Source of the DNA: JABFWF01 sp035539135
GTDB lineage: Bacteria > Pseudomonadota > Gammaproteobacteria > Xanthomonadales > Xanthomonadaceae
Assembly: GCA_035539135.1 (NCBI GenBank)
Contig: DATLJD010000014.1
Coordinates: 620,001 to 684,000 of the forward strand
Direction: 5' to 3'
DNA: 64,000 nt
Shown: in pieces, positions 49,570 to 57,309 of the stretch
Numbering within the stretch: position 1 is the first letter of the stretch
Layout: every line of letters starts with the position of its first letter
Position numbers and translations under genes: made by a program
The notes under the pieces: model-generated
Database searches by the model: none
Told to the model about the DNA's origin: nothing
What the model saw: only the letters and a program-made list of their open reading frames with translations

Positions 49570-51522
49570 ATGTCGCCCGCTCCCTCGTTCCGCCTTGCGG
49601 CCGTGGTGGCCGCCGCCTGCGTCTTCGCCGCGATCGCGGCGGTGCCCACCGGCCAGCCGGCCGCCGCGCCGACGTCCCACCGCGCGCTGCCCGCGACCGC
49701 CACGACGACGACCGGCGCCGCACCCACGGTCGCCGCGCTCGACGATCCCCTGCCGGATCCGTTCTCGCCGCTGTTCGCCGACCCGCCCATCCCGCGTCCG
49801 GCCAGCACGCCCTGCGTGGTGACCTTGGTGTCCGACTTCCTGATCAGCGAAGGCACCTATGGCGCGTCCTTCCCGTACACCCCGCCCGCGGGCTGCACCG
49901 GGCCGTGGGCGAAGGTGGTGCTGGAGGCGGACTACGCCTACGACGACGGCGCGCTGCCCGTCGACACCGCCGTCGGCCTGTGGCTGGGCGACGTCAACCT
50001 GCACTTCGGCGCGACCCCGCTCGCCGACGAGCCGCCATCGCACTGGCGGATCGAGCGCGACCTCACCGACATCGCGCCGCTGTTCCGCCGCGCCGGCACC
50101 GGCCATGCGACCATGGCCGGGCTGTTCCGCGATCCGTCCTCGTTCGTGCGGCTGACCGCGCGCCTGCTGGTCTACCCGGCCACCACAGCCGCGCCCGCGC
50201 CGCGCAAGGCAGACGCGGTGTTCGCGCTGGGCAACGGAGACAACCCGGATCGCCTGCGGACCCTCAACGTCGGCGAAAACGACCCGCGCTCACCGCCGTC
50301 CGAACTGGCCAGCACCCTCACCCTGCCGCGCGACATCGAGCGCGTCTACCTCGACGTGCTCGCGCTGGATCCCGCCGGCGGGCTGTGGTGGACCTGCGTA
50401 CCGAGCCCGCGACGCACGCTGCCCAACCTGCTGCCGCAGTCGACCGGCATCGGCGGCTGCCTGGACGGCAGCTTCCGCGAAGCCGAGGTGCGCATCGACG
50501 GCCAGCCCGCAGGCGTCGCCCCGGTATTCCCGTGGATCAGCCCGGCGCTCGTGCACAACGTGTTCAACCCGCCGTTCACTGGCCTGGTCGGTGCGATTCC
50601 GCCGCCGCGCCTGCTCAACCTGTTGCCGTACCGCGTGGACCTGAGCCCGTTCGCCGGCGTGCTGAGCGACGGCCGGCCGCACAAGGTCGCGGTGACGATG
50701 GCGGCCACCGACGCGGGCGACGACATCGACTCGGCCAGCCTCGCGGTGGCCGCGCACCTGCTGGTCTGGCGCGACCCATACTCGGCCGCCGTCTCCGGCG
50801 CGGTCACCCGCAACACGCTTGCCGCCCAGCCCGCCGTGCCCGTCCGCAGCGACACCCTGGTCTCCTCCGGCGACACCCTCACCGGCAATGTCGTGACCTC
50901 GCTGCGGCGCGACTTCGTCATCGACGGCTACGTCGACACCGCGCGCGGCCGCATCCGCCACCGCGTGGTGCAGACCGTGCTGTTCTCCACCACCCAGTCC
51001 TTCGACAACCTGATGTCGGCCAGCCAGTACCGCTACCAGCAGGACGTGCGGCTGCAAAGCAAGGTCTGGCGCAACAGCTACAGCAGCCTCGGCAGCACCC
51101 AGCTGCTGCGCGACAACGAGTACTTCAGCTGGCCGCTGCACCTGTTCTTCCACGAAGACTTTCCGACCGCGAACGCGGGCTCCGCCACGCCGGACACGCT
51201 GGCCACCCTGTCGCAGGGCGCGCACCACACGGGCAACCACGACCGCCGCAACATCGCCCGCTACGTCACCGCGATGCATGACACCTTCGAGGGCCTGGCC
51301 GAAACCCACCTCGCCGACGGGCAGTTCTCGTCGCACGCCGAGGCCGCGCAGTTGTTCCTGTTCGGGGACAACCGCGGCAGTTGCTACGACCGCATGGTCG
51401 CCTGGGACGCCGGCCGCAGCAGCGTCAGCGGCACGTCCTGCCCGGGCGGCGCCAACGTCCTGCGCGCGATCGCGCGGCCGGACGGCTCGCCGGAGAGCCT
51501 GGGCTGGGCGGGGTGGCAGTGA
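49570..51522 (+). CDS. PNGase A-like secreted peptide-N4-asparagine amidase
   Basis: 650-residue exported protein: signal peptide (AAVVAAACVFAAIAA) and an A/T-rich linker, then the N-terminal amidase A domain with WAKVVLEADYAYDDGALPVD, VGLWLGDVNLHFGATPLADEPPSHWRIERDLTDIAPLF and LTARLLVYPA, which resemble the PNGase A fold (PF12222), followed by a second large domain with FPWISPALVHNVFNPP, SFRQ/LRRDFVIDGYV and a cysteine-containing C-terminus (RGSCYDRMVAW, SGTSCPGG). It would cut N-glycans from glycopeptides outside the cell. Assignment is by pattern recognition without a search; PNGase A is mostly known from plants and fungi. GGAGG precedes the ATG. Confidence 0.65.
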   Translation: MSPAPSFRLAAVVAAACVFAAIAAVPTGQPAAAPTSHRALPATATTTTGAAPTVAALDDPLPDPFSPLFADPPIPRPASTPCVVTLVSDFLISEGTYGASFPYTPPAGCTGPWAKVVLEADYAYDDGALPVDTAVGLWLGDVNLHFGATPLADEPPSHWRIERDLTDIAPLFRRAGTGHATMAGLFRDPSSFVRLTARLLVYPATTAAPAPRKADAVFALGNGDNPDRLRTLNVGENDPRSPPSELASTLTLPRDIERVYLDVLALDPAGGLWWTCVPSPRRTLPNLLPQSTGIGGCLDGSFREAEVRIDGQPAGVAPVFPWISPALVHNVFNPPFTGLVGAIPPPRLLNLLPYRVDLSPFAGVLSDGRPHKVAVTMAATDAGDDIDSASLAVAAHLLVWRDPYSAAVSGAVTRNTLAAQPAVPVRSDTLVSSGDTLTGNVVTSLRRDFVIDGYVDTARGRIRHRVVQTVLFSTTQSFDNLMSASQYRYQQDVRLQSKVWRNSYSSLGSTQLLRDNEYFSWPLHLFFHEDFPTANAGSATPDTLATLSQGAHHTGNHDRRNIARYVTAMHDTFEGLAETHLADGQFSSHAEAAQLFLFGDNRGSCYDRMVAWDAGRSSVSGTSCPGGANVLRAIARPDGSPESLGWAGWQ

Positions 51523-51577
51523 CGCCGCCGCCCGCACCCTCCACGTCCCTGGCCAGGCCACCGGACGCGAAGAACCC

Positions 51578-51605
51578 TTGACACTATGTAAAAGATAGCT
51601 AACAT
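51578..51605 (+). promoter_or_regulatory. Promoter with overlapping operator-like inverted repeat
   Basis: TTGACA (51578-51583), 16-base spacer, TAACAT (51600-51605). The imperfect inverted repeat ATGTAAAAGATAGCTAACAT (51586-51605) covers the spacer and -10 box. Such a repeat at the -10 of an XRE-regulator operon is the expected site of autorepression. Confidence 0.6.
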
Positions 51606-51636
51606 TGCGTTCGCCCAACAAAACGCGGAGTCCGCA

Positions 51637-52062
51637 ATGCCTGTCCTCGAAAAGCGCGCCTGGATCACCCTGTGGGCCATGTGCCCCGCCTACCTGGTCT
51701 ACTTCGTGATCCAGGCGGCCTACCCGGAGCTGACCCCCACCCACCTGTCGAAGTTCGGCCTGCTGGCGGTGATCGCCTGCATCCACGCGGCGGGCTACAT
51801 CGGTGGCGAGCTGGTGCTGCGGCGCCAGCACCGCGGCGAGCCGCTGGACGGCGACGAGCGCGACCTGGCCATCGACGCCCGTGCCACCCGCGCCGCCTAC
51901 TTCCTGCTGCTCAGCGGGATGATCGTGGCCGGCATGATCATGCCGTTCACCGACAGCGGCTGGGAGGTCGCCAACACCGCCCTGTTCTTCATCGTGCTGG
52001 CGGAGACGCTGCGCGTCGTGCTCACCCTGCGCGCCTACCATCCGCGCGCGGCGCGGGCGTGA
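51637..52062 (+). CDS. Membrane protein paired with XRE regulator
   Basis: 141 residues with four hydrophobic segments: LWAMCPAYLVYFVIQ, LLAVIACIHAAGYIGGE, YFLLLSGMIVAGMIMPF and NTALFFIVLAETLRVVL, with a cytoplasmic GDERDLAIDARATRAAYF loop in the middle. The DERDxxIDxRAT motif recurs in a family of small membrane proteins encoded together with an XRE-family regulator. GGAG ribosome site. The regulator gene starts three bases after its stop, so they form one operon. Function unknown; it is not recognisably a toxin. Confidence 0.78.
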   Translation: MPVLEKRAWITLWAMCPAYLVYFVIQAAYPELTPTHLSKFGLLAVIACIHAAGYIGGELVLRRQHRGEPLDGDERDLAIDARATRAAYFLLLSGMIVAGMIMPFTDSGWEVANTALFFIVLAETLRVVLTLRAYHPRAARA

Positions 52063-52064
52063 GC

Positions 52065-52271
52065 ATGGAGAACGACATCAAGCTCCTGCGCTTCCTCGCG
52101 CAGGAGATGACCCAGGCCGAACTCGGCAAGCGCGTGGGGCTGACCCGGCAGACGATCGCCGCGATCGAACAGGGCCGCTACTCGCCCACCCTCGAGGCCG
52201 CGTTCCGCATCGCCCACGTGTTCGGCAAGCGCGTGGACGAGGTGTTCCGCTGGGCGCCGCAGGATCCGTGA
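52065..52271 (+). CDS. XRE-family (YgzD-like) HTH regulator
   Basis: 68-residue helix-turn-helix protein: KLLRFLAQEMTQAELGKRVGLTRQTIAAIEQGRYSPTLEAAFRIAHVFGKRVDEVF, a complete Cro/CI-type HTH of the YgzD class whose members pair with small membrane proteins. Both N- and C-terminal ends lack other domains. It probably represses its own operon through the inverted repeat at 51586-51605. The hairpin after its stop may end the transcript. Confidence 0.92.
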   Translation: MENDIKLLRFLAQEMTQAELGKRVGLTRQTIAAIEQGRYSPTLEAAFRIAHVFGKRVDEVFRWAPQDP

Positions 52272-52300
52272 CCGGGCGGGGCCTGCCGGCCCCGCCCGGT
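52271..52300. terminator. Perfect 13-base hairpin between convergent genes
   Basis: ACCGGGCGGGGCC-tgcc-GGCCCCGCCCGGT, 52271-52300, between the XRE regulator (plus) and the OmpA-like gene (minus). No long T-tract on either side, so intrinsic termination may be weak despite stability. Confidence 0.7.
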
Positions 52301-52311
52301 TGGTTGCGCGC

Positions 52312-53175
52312 CTACTGCTTCACCAGCTCCACGCGGCGGTTCTTCGCCCGCCCTTCCTCGCTGCGGTTGTCGGCCACCGGCGCGGTGTCGCCGTAGCCCC
52401 TGGCGACGAGCCGGCCGGCGGCGACGCCGCGTGCGACCAGTGCGGCGCGCACGCTGTCGGCGCGCTGCTGCGACAGCGCCAGGTTGGCGGCCGCCGCGCC
52501 GACGTTGTCGGTGTGGCCGCCGACCTCGACCCTGGCGGAAGACGCCGCGAGCATCGCCGCGGCCTGGTCCAGCAGCGCCGTGGATTCGGGGCGGATGGTG
52601 GCCTTGCCGGTATCGAAGTGGACCTCGAGGGCGAGGAAGCCCTGCTGGTCGAACTGCTCGCGCAACTCGTTCACCGACACGTCCTGCGCCATCGCCTCGC
52701 GCGCGACGCTGGCGATCGCGTAGTAGTCGCCGTCGTTGACCGAACCGAGGTGCACCAGGTATTCGCGCCCGCCCTGGGTCATGCGCACGGTCGCGATCTG
52801 CTGCTGGATGTCCGACCACTCGCCGACCATGTGCGAACGCACGCCCGGCTCCATCACCACGGTCGCGCCCTTGGCCCGGGCGGCGTTGAGGTGGTTGCGC
52901 AGGATCTTCAGCGGCGAGCTGACCGGCGCGCCCTCGTCCACCTGGTAGACGACGAACTCGTAGACGCCCTCGACGGTCTCCATCGCCGCCTCGGTGTCGC
53001 TGATCATCTTCACCGGGATCTGCTTGGCGTCGAACTCGGAAGACTCGCACTGGTAGACGTGGTAACCCGGCATCGGCGTGAACAGCGAATGCGGCTTGCA
53101 GTCGTCGGACGCCATCGCCGGCAGCGCGGCGAGAAGGGCCAGCCCGGCCAGCAGGCGGGTCGCAATACGGGTCAT
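52312..53175 (-). CDS. OmpA family protein
   Basis: 287 residues. Signal peptide (LLAGLALLAALPAMA), a 150-residue N-terminal domain of unknown type (HSLFTPMPGYHVYQCESSEFD, DSTEAAMETVEGVYEFVVYQ), then a C-terminal OmpA-like peptidoglycan-binding domain: HFDTGKATIRPESTALLDQAA, VEVGGHTDNVG, LSQQRADSVRAAL, GYGDTAPVADNRSEEGRAKNRRVEL. The TDNVG aspartate and the NRRVEL arginine contact meso-diaminopimelate. Links the outer membrane or periplasm to peptidoglycan. Starts at 53175 with a GGGGAG ribosome-like site ten bases upstream. Confidence 0.88.
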   Translation of the reverse strand: MTRIATRLLAGLALLAALPAMASDDCKPHSLFTPMPGYHVYQCESSEFDAKQIPVKMISDTEAAMETVEGVYEFVVYQVDEGAPVSSPLKILRNHLNAARAKGATVVMEPGVRSHMVGEWSDIQQQIATVRMTQGGREYLVHLGSVNDGDYYAIASVAREAMAQDVSVNELREQFDQQGFLALEVHFDTGKATIRPESTALLDQAAAMLAASSARVEVGGHTDNVGAAAANLALSQQRADSVRAALVARGVAAGRLVARGYGDTAPVADNRSEEGRAKNRRVELVKQ

Positions 53176-53297
53176 GTCGTCGGAACTCCCCTGGGTACGG
53201 CCCGGGCGGACGCGCCCGGTCACCGCGCAGGAAGAACGCGAACCGCGCGGTTTGCCGGCCAGCGCCCGCGGCGAAAACCGCGGGCAGTTCCGCTGCG

Positions 53298-53723
53298 TCA
53301 GCCGGCAGGCTGGGTGTTCACCATCCACGGCACGCCGAAGCGGTCCACCAGCGCGCCGTAGCCCGGCGACCAGAAGGTCGGCGCGAACTCCATCACCACC
53401 TTGCCGCCTTCCTTCAGCGCGTCGAACCAGCGCCGCGCCTGGTCCGCGTCGTCGGTGTGCAGGGTCACGTCGAAGCCGTTCTTCGGCTTGCCGATGTTCG
53501 GCGCCCACGCCTCGTCCATGTCCGCGCCCATCAGCGCCTGGTCGCCGACCTCGAGCCAGCAGTGCATCAGCCAGTCCTTGTACTTCGGATCGCTGGCGCC
53601 CATTTCCGGCGGCGCCTCGCTGTAGGGATGGGCGGCGGTGATGCGCCCACCGAGCACCCTGGCGTAGAACTCGAACGCTTCGCGGCACTCGCCGCGGAAG
53701 CTCAGGCTGGTCACGATCTTCAA
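53298..53723 (-). CDS. VOC (PhnB/glyoxalase-like) family protein
   Basis: 141-residue protein of the vicinal oxygen chelate superfamily, PhnB-like. Seen: MKIVTSLSFRGECREAFEFYARVLGGRITAAHPYSEAPPEMG, a typical opening, then DQALMGADM and VTLHTDDADQARRWFDALKEGGKV, and WSPGYGALVDRFGVPWMVN at the end. Metal-binding residues typical of glyoxalase are only partly present, as in other PhnB-like proteins. Function unknown. A 122-base gap separates it from the OmpA-like gene. Confidence 0.88.
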   Translation of the reverse strand: MKIVTSLSFRGECREAFEFYARVLGGRITAAHPYSEAPPEMGASDPKYKDWLMHCWLEVGDQALMGADMDEAWAPNIGKPKNGFDVTLHTDDADQARRWFDALKEGGKVVMEFAPTFWSPGYGALVDRFGVPWMVNTQPAG

Positions 53724-53928
53724 GGAACGTCCTCCTCTGATGGCGGCATGCGCGCCCGTGGCGTGGCGCCGGCGCCGACCTTGCCACCGCGCGGGTTAGC
53801 GGCGGGGCAAGGCGCGGCCGACTCTCCACTGAACGCGATTCCGCGCGCATGGCGGTCTCTCACGGCATGCGGACGCGCCCTTGCCGAAGCTGGCGGCACA
53901 GGGCAGTTCCGCCCGATGGAGGACAACG

Positions 53929-54108
53929 ATGGACGACAAGCGACTCGATGGCGCCGGCCACCAGGTGAAGGGCGCGGTGAAGGAAGGCGTCGGCAAGATG
54001 ACCGACAACCACTCGCAGGAAGCGGAGGGCAAGCTCGAGAAGAACGCGGGCAAGGCCGAGCGCAAGGTCGGCGAGCTGCAGGACGACATCCGCGACGCGC
54101 TCGACTGA
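53929..54108 (+). CDS. CsbD-like stress protein
   Basis: 59 residues, MDDKRLDGAGHQVKGAVKEG followed by GKMTDNHSQEAEGKLEKNAGKAERKVGELQDD, the CsbD pattern of charged helices. In other bacteria CsbD family proteins are part of the general stress response. Start at 53929 with GGAGG six bases upstream; longer frames upstream are antisense to the VOC gene leader. Ends at a strong terminator. Confidence 0.88.
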   Translation: MDDKRLDGAGHQVKGAVKEGVGKMTDNHSQEAEGKLEKNAGKAERKVGELQDDIRDALD

Positions 54109-54184
54109 GCGGCCGCGCGACGCACCGGGCGCCGGCGTGCGAAGGCAGGCCGGCGCCTTGTTTTTGCGTGCGTCGCGGCCGCGC
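54109..54184 (+). terminator. Nested terminator after the CsbD gene
   Basis: Inner hairpin GGCGCCGGC (54128-54136) and GCCGGCGCC (54149-54157) followed by TTGTTTTT. Outer arms at 54109-54125 and 54168-54184 pair imperfectly around it, forming a long composite stem. Also stands before the PfpI gene's 3' end on the minus strand. Confidence 0.85.
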
Positions 54185-54200
54185 GCCAGGCCCGGAGGCG

Positions 54201-54722
54201 CTACTGCAGCGCGCGCACCACCGCCTGCGTGAACTGCGGGATGTCGTCCGGCTTGCGGCTGGTGATCAGGTTGCCGTCGGTGACCACCGGCGCGTCCTGC
54301 CACTGCGCGCCCGCGTTACGCAGGTCGGTCTGCAGCGACGGCCAGGAGGTGACCTGCTTCCCCTCCGCCGCGCCCGCCTCCACCAGCAGCCACGGGCCGT
54401 GGCAGATCGCGGCGAGCGGCTTGTCGGTGCCGGCGAACGCGCGCACGAAGTCCACGGCCTCAGGCTGCATCCGCAGCGCGTCGGGATTCATCTGCCCGCC
54501 GGGCAGCACCAGCGCGTCGTAGTCCTCGGGCGAGGCGCTCGCCAGCGGCACGTCCACCGGCACGCTGTCGCCCCACTCGGTGTGCTTCCAGCCGCGGATC
54601 TCGCCGTCCTTGGGCGACACCACGTCCACCTGGAAGCCGGCGTCCTTGAGCAGGCGCCGCGGCTCCATCAGCTCGGACTGCTCGAAGCCGTCGGTGGCGA
54701 GGATGGCGATGCGCTTGGCCAT
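54201..54722 (-). CDS. DJ-1/PfpI family protein (YhbO/HchA-like)
   Basis: 173-residue type 1 glutamine-amidotransferase-like protein. Seen: RIAILATDGFEQSELMEPRRLLKDAGFQVDVVSP, YDALVLPGGQMNPDAL, and the nucleophile elbow LAAICHGPWLL, with the reactive cysteine followed by the catalytic histidine. Related proteins have been described as glyoxalase III-, protease- or deglycase-like, and the exact activity is contested. Length matches PfpI/YhbO. Start at 54722 gives the standard N-terminal strand. Confidence 0.9.
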   Translation of the reverse strand: MAKRIAILATDGFEQSELMEPRRLLKDAGFQVDVVSPKDGEIRGWKHTEWGDSVPVDVPLASASPEDYDALVLPGGQMNPDALRMQPEAVDFVRAFAGTDKPLAAICHGPWLLVEAGAAEGKQVTSWPSLQTDLRNAGAQWQDAPVVTDGNLITSRKPDDIPQFTQAVVRALQ

Positions 54723-54824
54723 GGCGGGACTCCAGAAAGCATGAGTCTCGATGCTGCCGCCGGCGACGTTCCAGCACGGTGAAGCGGAAGGGGACGGGCG
54801 CGAAGGCCGCGTCCCCGGCGATCA

Positions 54825-55628
54825 TCAATCCGCGCGCTGGCTGTTGCGCCACTGCCCTTCGTAGAGCAGAGAGCCGTCGGTATCGTACTCGCGGCCGTAG
54901 CCGTGCATCTTGCTGCCGCGCAACTCGCCGACGTAGACCCTGCCGGTGCGGAAACGGTAGGTGCCCTGCCCGTGCATCTCGCCGGCCAGCCAGTCGCCCT
55001 CGTAGCGCGCGCCGCTCGGCCAGGTGTAGACGCCGCGCCCCTCCATCTTCCCGTCCACGAAGTCGCCCTCGTAGCGGTCGCCCGTCGGATAGACCGCGGT
55101 GCCCCGGCCGTGCGCCTGGCCGTTGCGCAGCGGACCGGTGTACTCGAAGGGATCGCCGTCCTTGTCGAGCAGGGTCACGGGCCCGGTGGCGGCGGGCGGC
55201 GCCTCCTGGGCCAGGATCGCGAGCGGCGCGGTGCCGGCATTGCACGCCCACGCGCGGTTGTCGGCCAGGCGGCCGTTGCTGCGTTCGGCCAGCTCGCGGT
55301 CGGCGATCGCCTCCGCTTCCCCGCGCGTGCCGGCGATGCCCCAGCCGTAGGCGAAGCCCTCGCGCGTCACCGAGCGGTACGCGCCGCAGCCGGTCCCCGC
55401 CCACGACAGCACCACGCGGCAGGCCTGGCCGCCATGCCCCGCGCACTCGTCCAGCGCGCGCCGCTCCGCGGCGACCCGGTCCGCATGGTCGTAGGCGAAC
55501 CCGAAGTGGTAACCCTGCGCCTCGTCCACCGCCAGCGCCCCGTGCGGCGCGTCCTGCGCCGCCACCAGCGGCGCGAAGCCGGCCATCGCCACGACCAGCA
55601 CCATCCGCATGCCCTGCCTGTTCGTCAT
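54825..55628 (-). CDS. DUF4189-MORN repeat exported protein
   Basis: 267 residues with signal peptide (MVLVVAMAGFAPLVAA). The N-terminal DUF4189 domain is visible (FGFAYDHADRVAAERRALDECAGHGGQACRVVLSWAGTGCGAY and a second CNAG cysteine), followed by four or five MORN repeats: YTGPLRNGQAHGRGTAVYP, YEGDFVDGKMEGRGVYTWP, YEGDWLAGEMHGQGTYRF, YVGELRGSKMHGYGREY and LLYEGQW. MORN repeats make a membrane- or partner-binding beta-hairpin solenoid. A periplasmic structural role is likely. Start at 55628 gives the signal peptide. Confidence 0.85.
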   Translation of the reverse strand: MTNRQGMRMVLVVAMAGFAPLVAAQDAPHGALAVDEAQGYHFGFAYDHADRVAAERRALDECAGHGGQACRVVLSWAGTGCGAYRSVTREGFAYGWGIAGTRGEAEAIADRELAERSNGRLADNRAWACNAGTAPLAILAQEAPPAATGPVTLLDKDGDPFEYTGPLRNGQAHGRGTAVYPTGDRYEGDFVDGKMEGRGVYTWPSGARYEGDWLAGEMHGQGTYRFRTGRVYVGELRGSKMHGYGREYDTDGSLLYEGQWRNSQRAD

Positions 55629-55799
55629 TCCCCTGTCCCCTGTTGAGTAAGCGCAAGCGTCGATGGCCGCCGAACGGTTCTCCGCCGACGGCCGCCCGAA
55701 GCAACGCGAAGCGCGACAATCGGAGGACACGGAAGCGCTCGCGTCCATCACCTGCGACCGCCGCGGCGCTTTTGCCGGTCGCTCGGGTCCGGACAGCGT

Positions 55800-57191
55800 C
55801 TAGCGTCGAACGGGCGGAAGGGGTCCCCCCGTCCGCGGCACGGGTACCCGGCAGTTGCGTCCGTAGAAGATGACAAGCGACGAACTCGGCTCCGCGAGCA
55901 CGACGTCGGGACACCAATCCGAATTGACGTCCGCGATGGCGAACGAATCGTCCCGGTACCAGCCCGTCCCCTGAATGTCGTCGGTGGATTGGTAAACGGC
56001 CGGATCGAATCCCGACGGTCCCTGCAGGATGTAGCCCATCAACCCCAAGTGGTCGAACATGGTGACGATATCCGGATATCCATTGCGATCCACGTCGGCG
56101 ACTCGCACGACACTCGGGTCCATGTAGATGCTGTCGTTGGTCTCGAGGAAGGTGGAGTGACTGAAGCCGTCATCTGGTCCCCGATAATGGACGTGGATGC
56201 CTTTGGGCAATGGAATCCCGTTGTCCCCTCGATCGGAAAGGACCAAATCCGGACGACCGTCGTCATCCATGTCGGCCACCGTTCCGCCGGCGGGGAATGT
56301 TTCCTGGACGGTCCGCACGTCGACCTCGATCGGCTCCCGCAGCCCGAAGTTCCATTCGTACGGGAAAACGCGAACCAAGTAGCCGGAAAAAATGACCACG
56401 TCGGGCAATCCGTCGCCGGTAAAGTCGCTTGCTTCTCCCGTCCCATAGGGTGAGATGAACGGCGTATCCAGGTGGGAAACGCTGCCGATCCCTCCGCGTC
56501 CGCTGCCCAGGAAGATGTCTGCGCCGTCGCGCATCTCGATCCCCTGGACGAAGATGTCCTGGCGTCGATCGCCGTTGGCATCAACGGCAGCGATGGGACC
56601 ACTGCGCACCCGACCTGGCGTCCACGCCATGGTGAAGCCCTCGCCGGATCTGGAGACGACGGTCAACCCCGTCTGGTCGTGTACGACGATTTCGGCTGTG
56701 CCATCCGCATCCAGTTGGGCGAGCGCGAGACTGTGCGGCGGGTCCATCGCGCCTTGGATCCGGATCTTTTCGGGTGAGGCCAGCGATCCGTCCGGCTGCT
56801 GCACGTAGATGCGCAGTTGCACCTCCCCCGTGTAACCGACGCTTCCGTTGTCGCCCATGCTCATGACGACGTCGGGCCTGCGGTCTCCGGTCACGTCCCC
56901 GACCACCACGTGGACGGGTAACCAGTCCTGTTCGATGGGCTCCACGGCGACCCGATCGAAGTGGAAATCGCCACCCTCGGCGGCCGCCGCCCACGGCCGG
57001 GATGGACGGCCGGGCGCGGCAGATGGGGAAACGCGCTCGACGGGTTGTCGCCGACCGGCAGCATTCTCATCCGCCACCGGAATGGCGTTGGCTTGGGGAA
57101 CAGCGCTACCGGCGGAAGCGTCGGGCGTCCGACTGCAACCGGAGCCACACACGGCCAGGGCCAGCAAGGCGAATCCTTTCCAGGTCGGCAT
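55800..57191 (-). CDS. FG-GAP/VCBS-repeat lipoprotein, atypical base composition
   Basis: 463 residues from the ATG at 57191, which gives a short lipoprotein signal FALLALAVCGSGC; an ATG at 57212 would lengthen the N-terminus by seven residues but has no ribosome site. The mature region contains about six DxDxDG-type calcium loops in FG-GAP repeats: DVTGDRRPDVV, DANGDRRQDIF, DFTGDGLPDVV, DMDDDGRPDLV, DVDRNGYPDIV and DVNSDWCPDVV, so a seven-bladed propeller is expected. GC is visibly lower (about 58-60% across much of the gene, by rough count) than in neighbours near 70%, which suggests recent acquisition or relaxed selection. Function unknown. Confidence 0.75.
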   Translation of the reverse strand: MPTWKGFALLALAVCGSGCSRTPDASAGSAVPQANAIPVADENAAGRRQPVERVSPSAAPGRPSRPWAAAAEGGDFHFDRVAVEPIEQDWLPVHVVVGDVTGDRRPDVVMSMGDNGSVGYTGEVQLRIYVQQPDGSLASPEKIRIQGAMDPPHSLALAQLDADGTAEIVVHDQTGLTVVSRSGEGFTMAWTPGRVRSGPIAAVDANGDRRQDIFVQGIEMRDGADIFLGSGRGGIGSVSHLDTPFISPYGTGEASDFTGDGLPDVVIFSGYLVRVFPYEWNFGLREPIEVDVRTVQETFPAGGTVADMDDDGRPDLVLSDRGDNGIPLPKGIHVHYRGPDDGFSHSTFLETNDSIYMDPSVVRVADVDRNGYPDIVTMFDHLGLMGYILQGPSGFDPAVYQSTDDIQGTGWYRDDSFAIADVNSDWCPDVVLAEPSSSLVIFYGRNCRVPVPRTGGPLPPVRR

Positions 57192-57309
57192 CGGGTTTCT
57201 CGCTCCATCCATGTCGGCTGGCCCGCTCGGGGCGGCCGTCGCGGGCAATCCGACTTGCCCGTCCCCGGCGAGAGGCTAGCGCTTTCGCGGCTCCCGGAAA
57301 ACACCTGCA

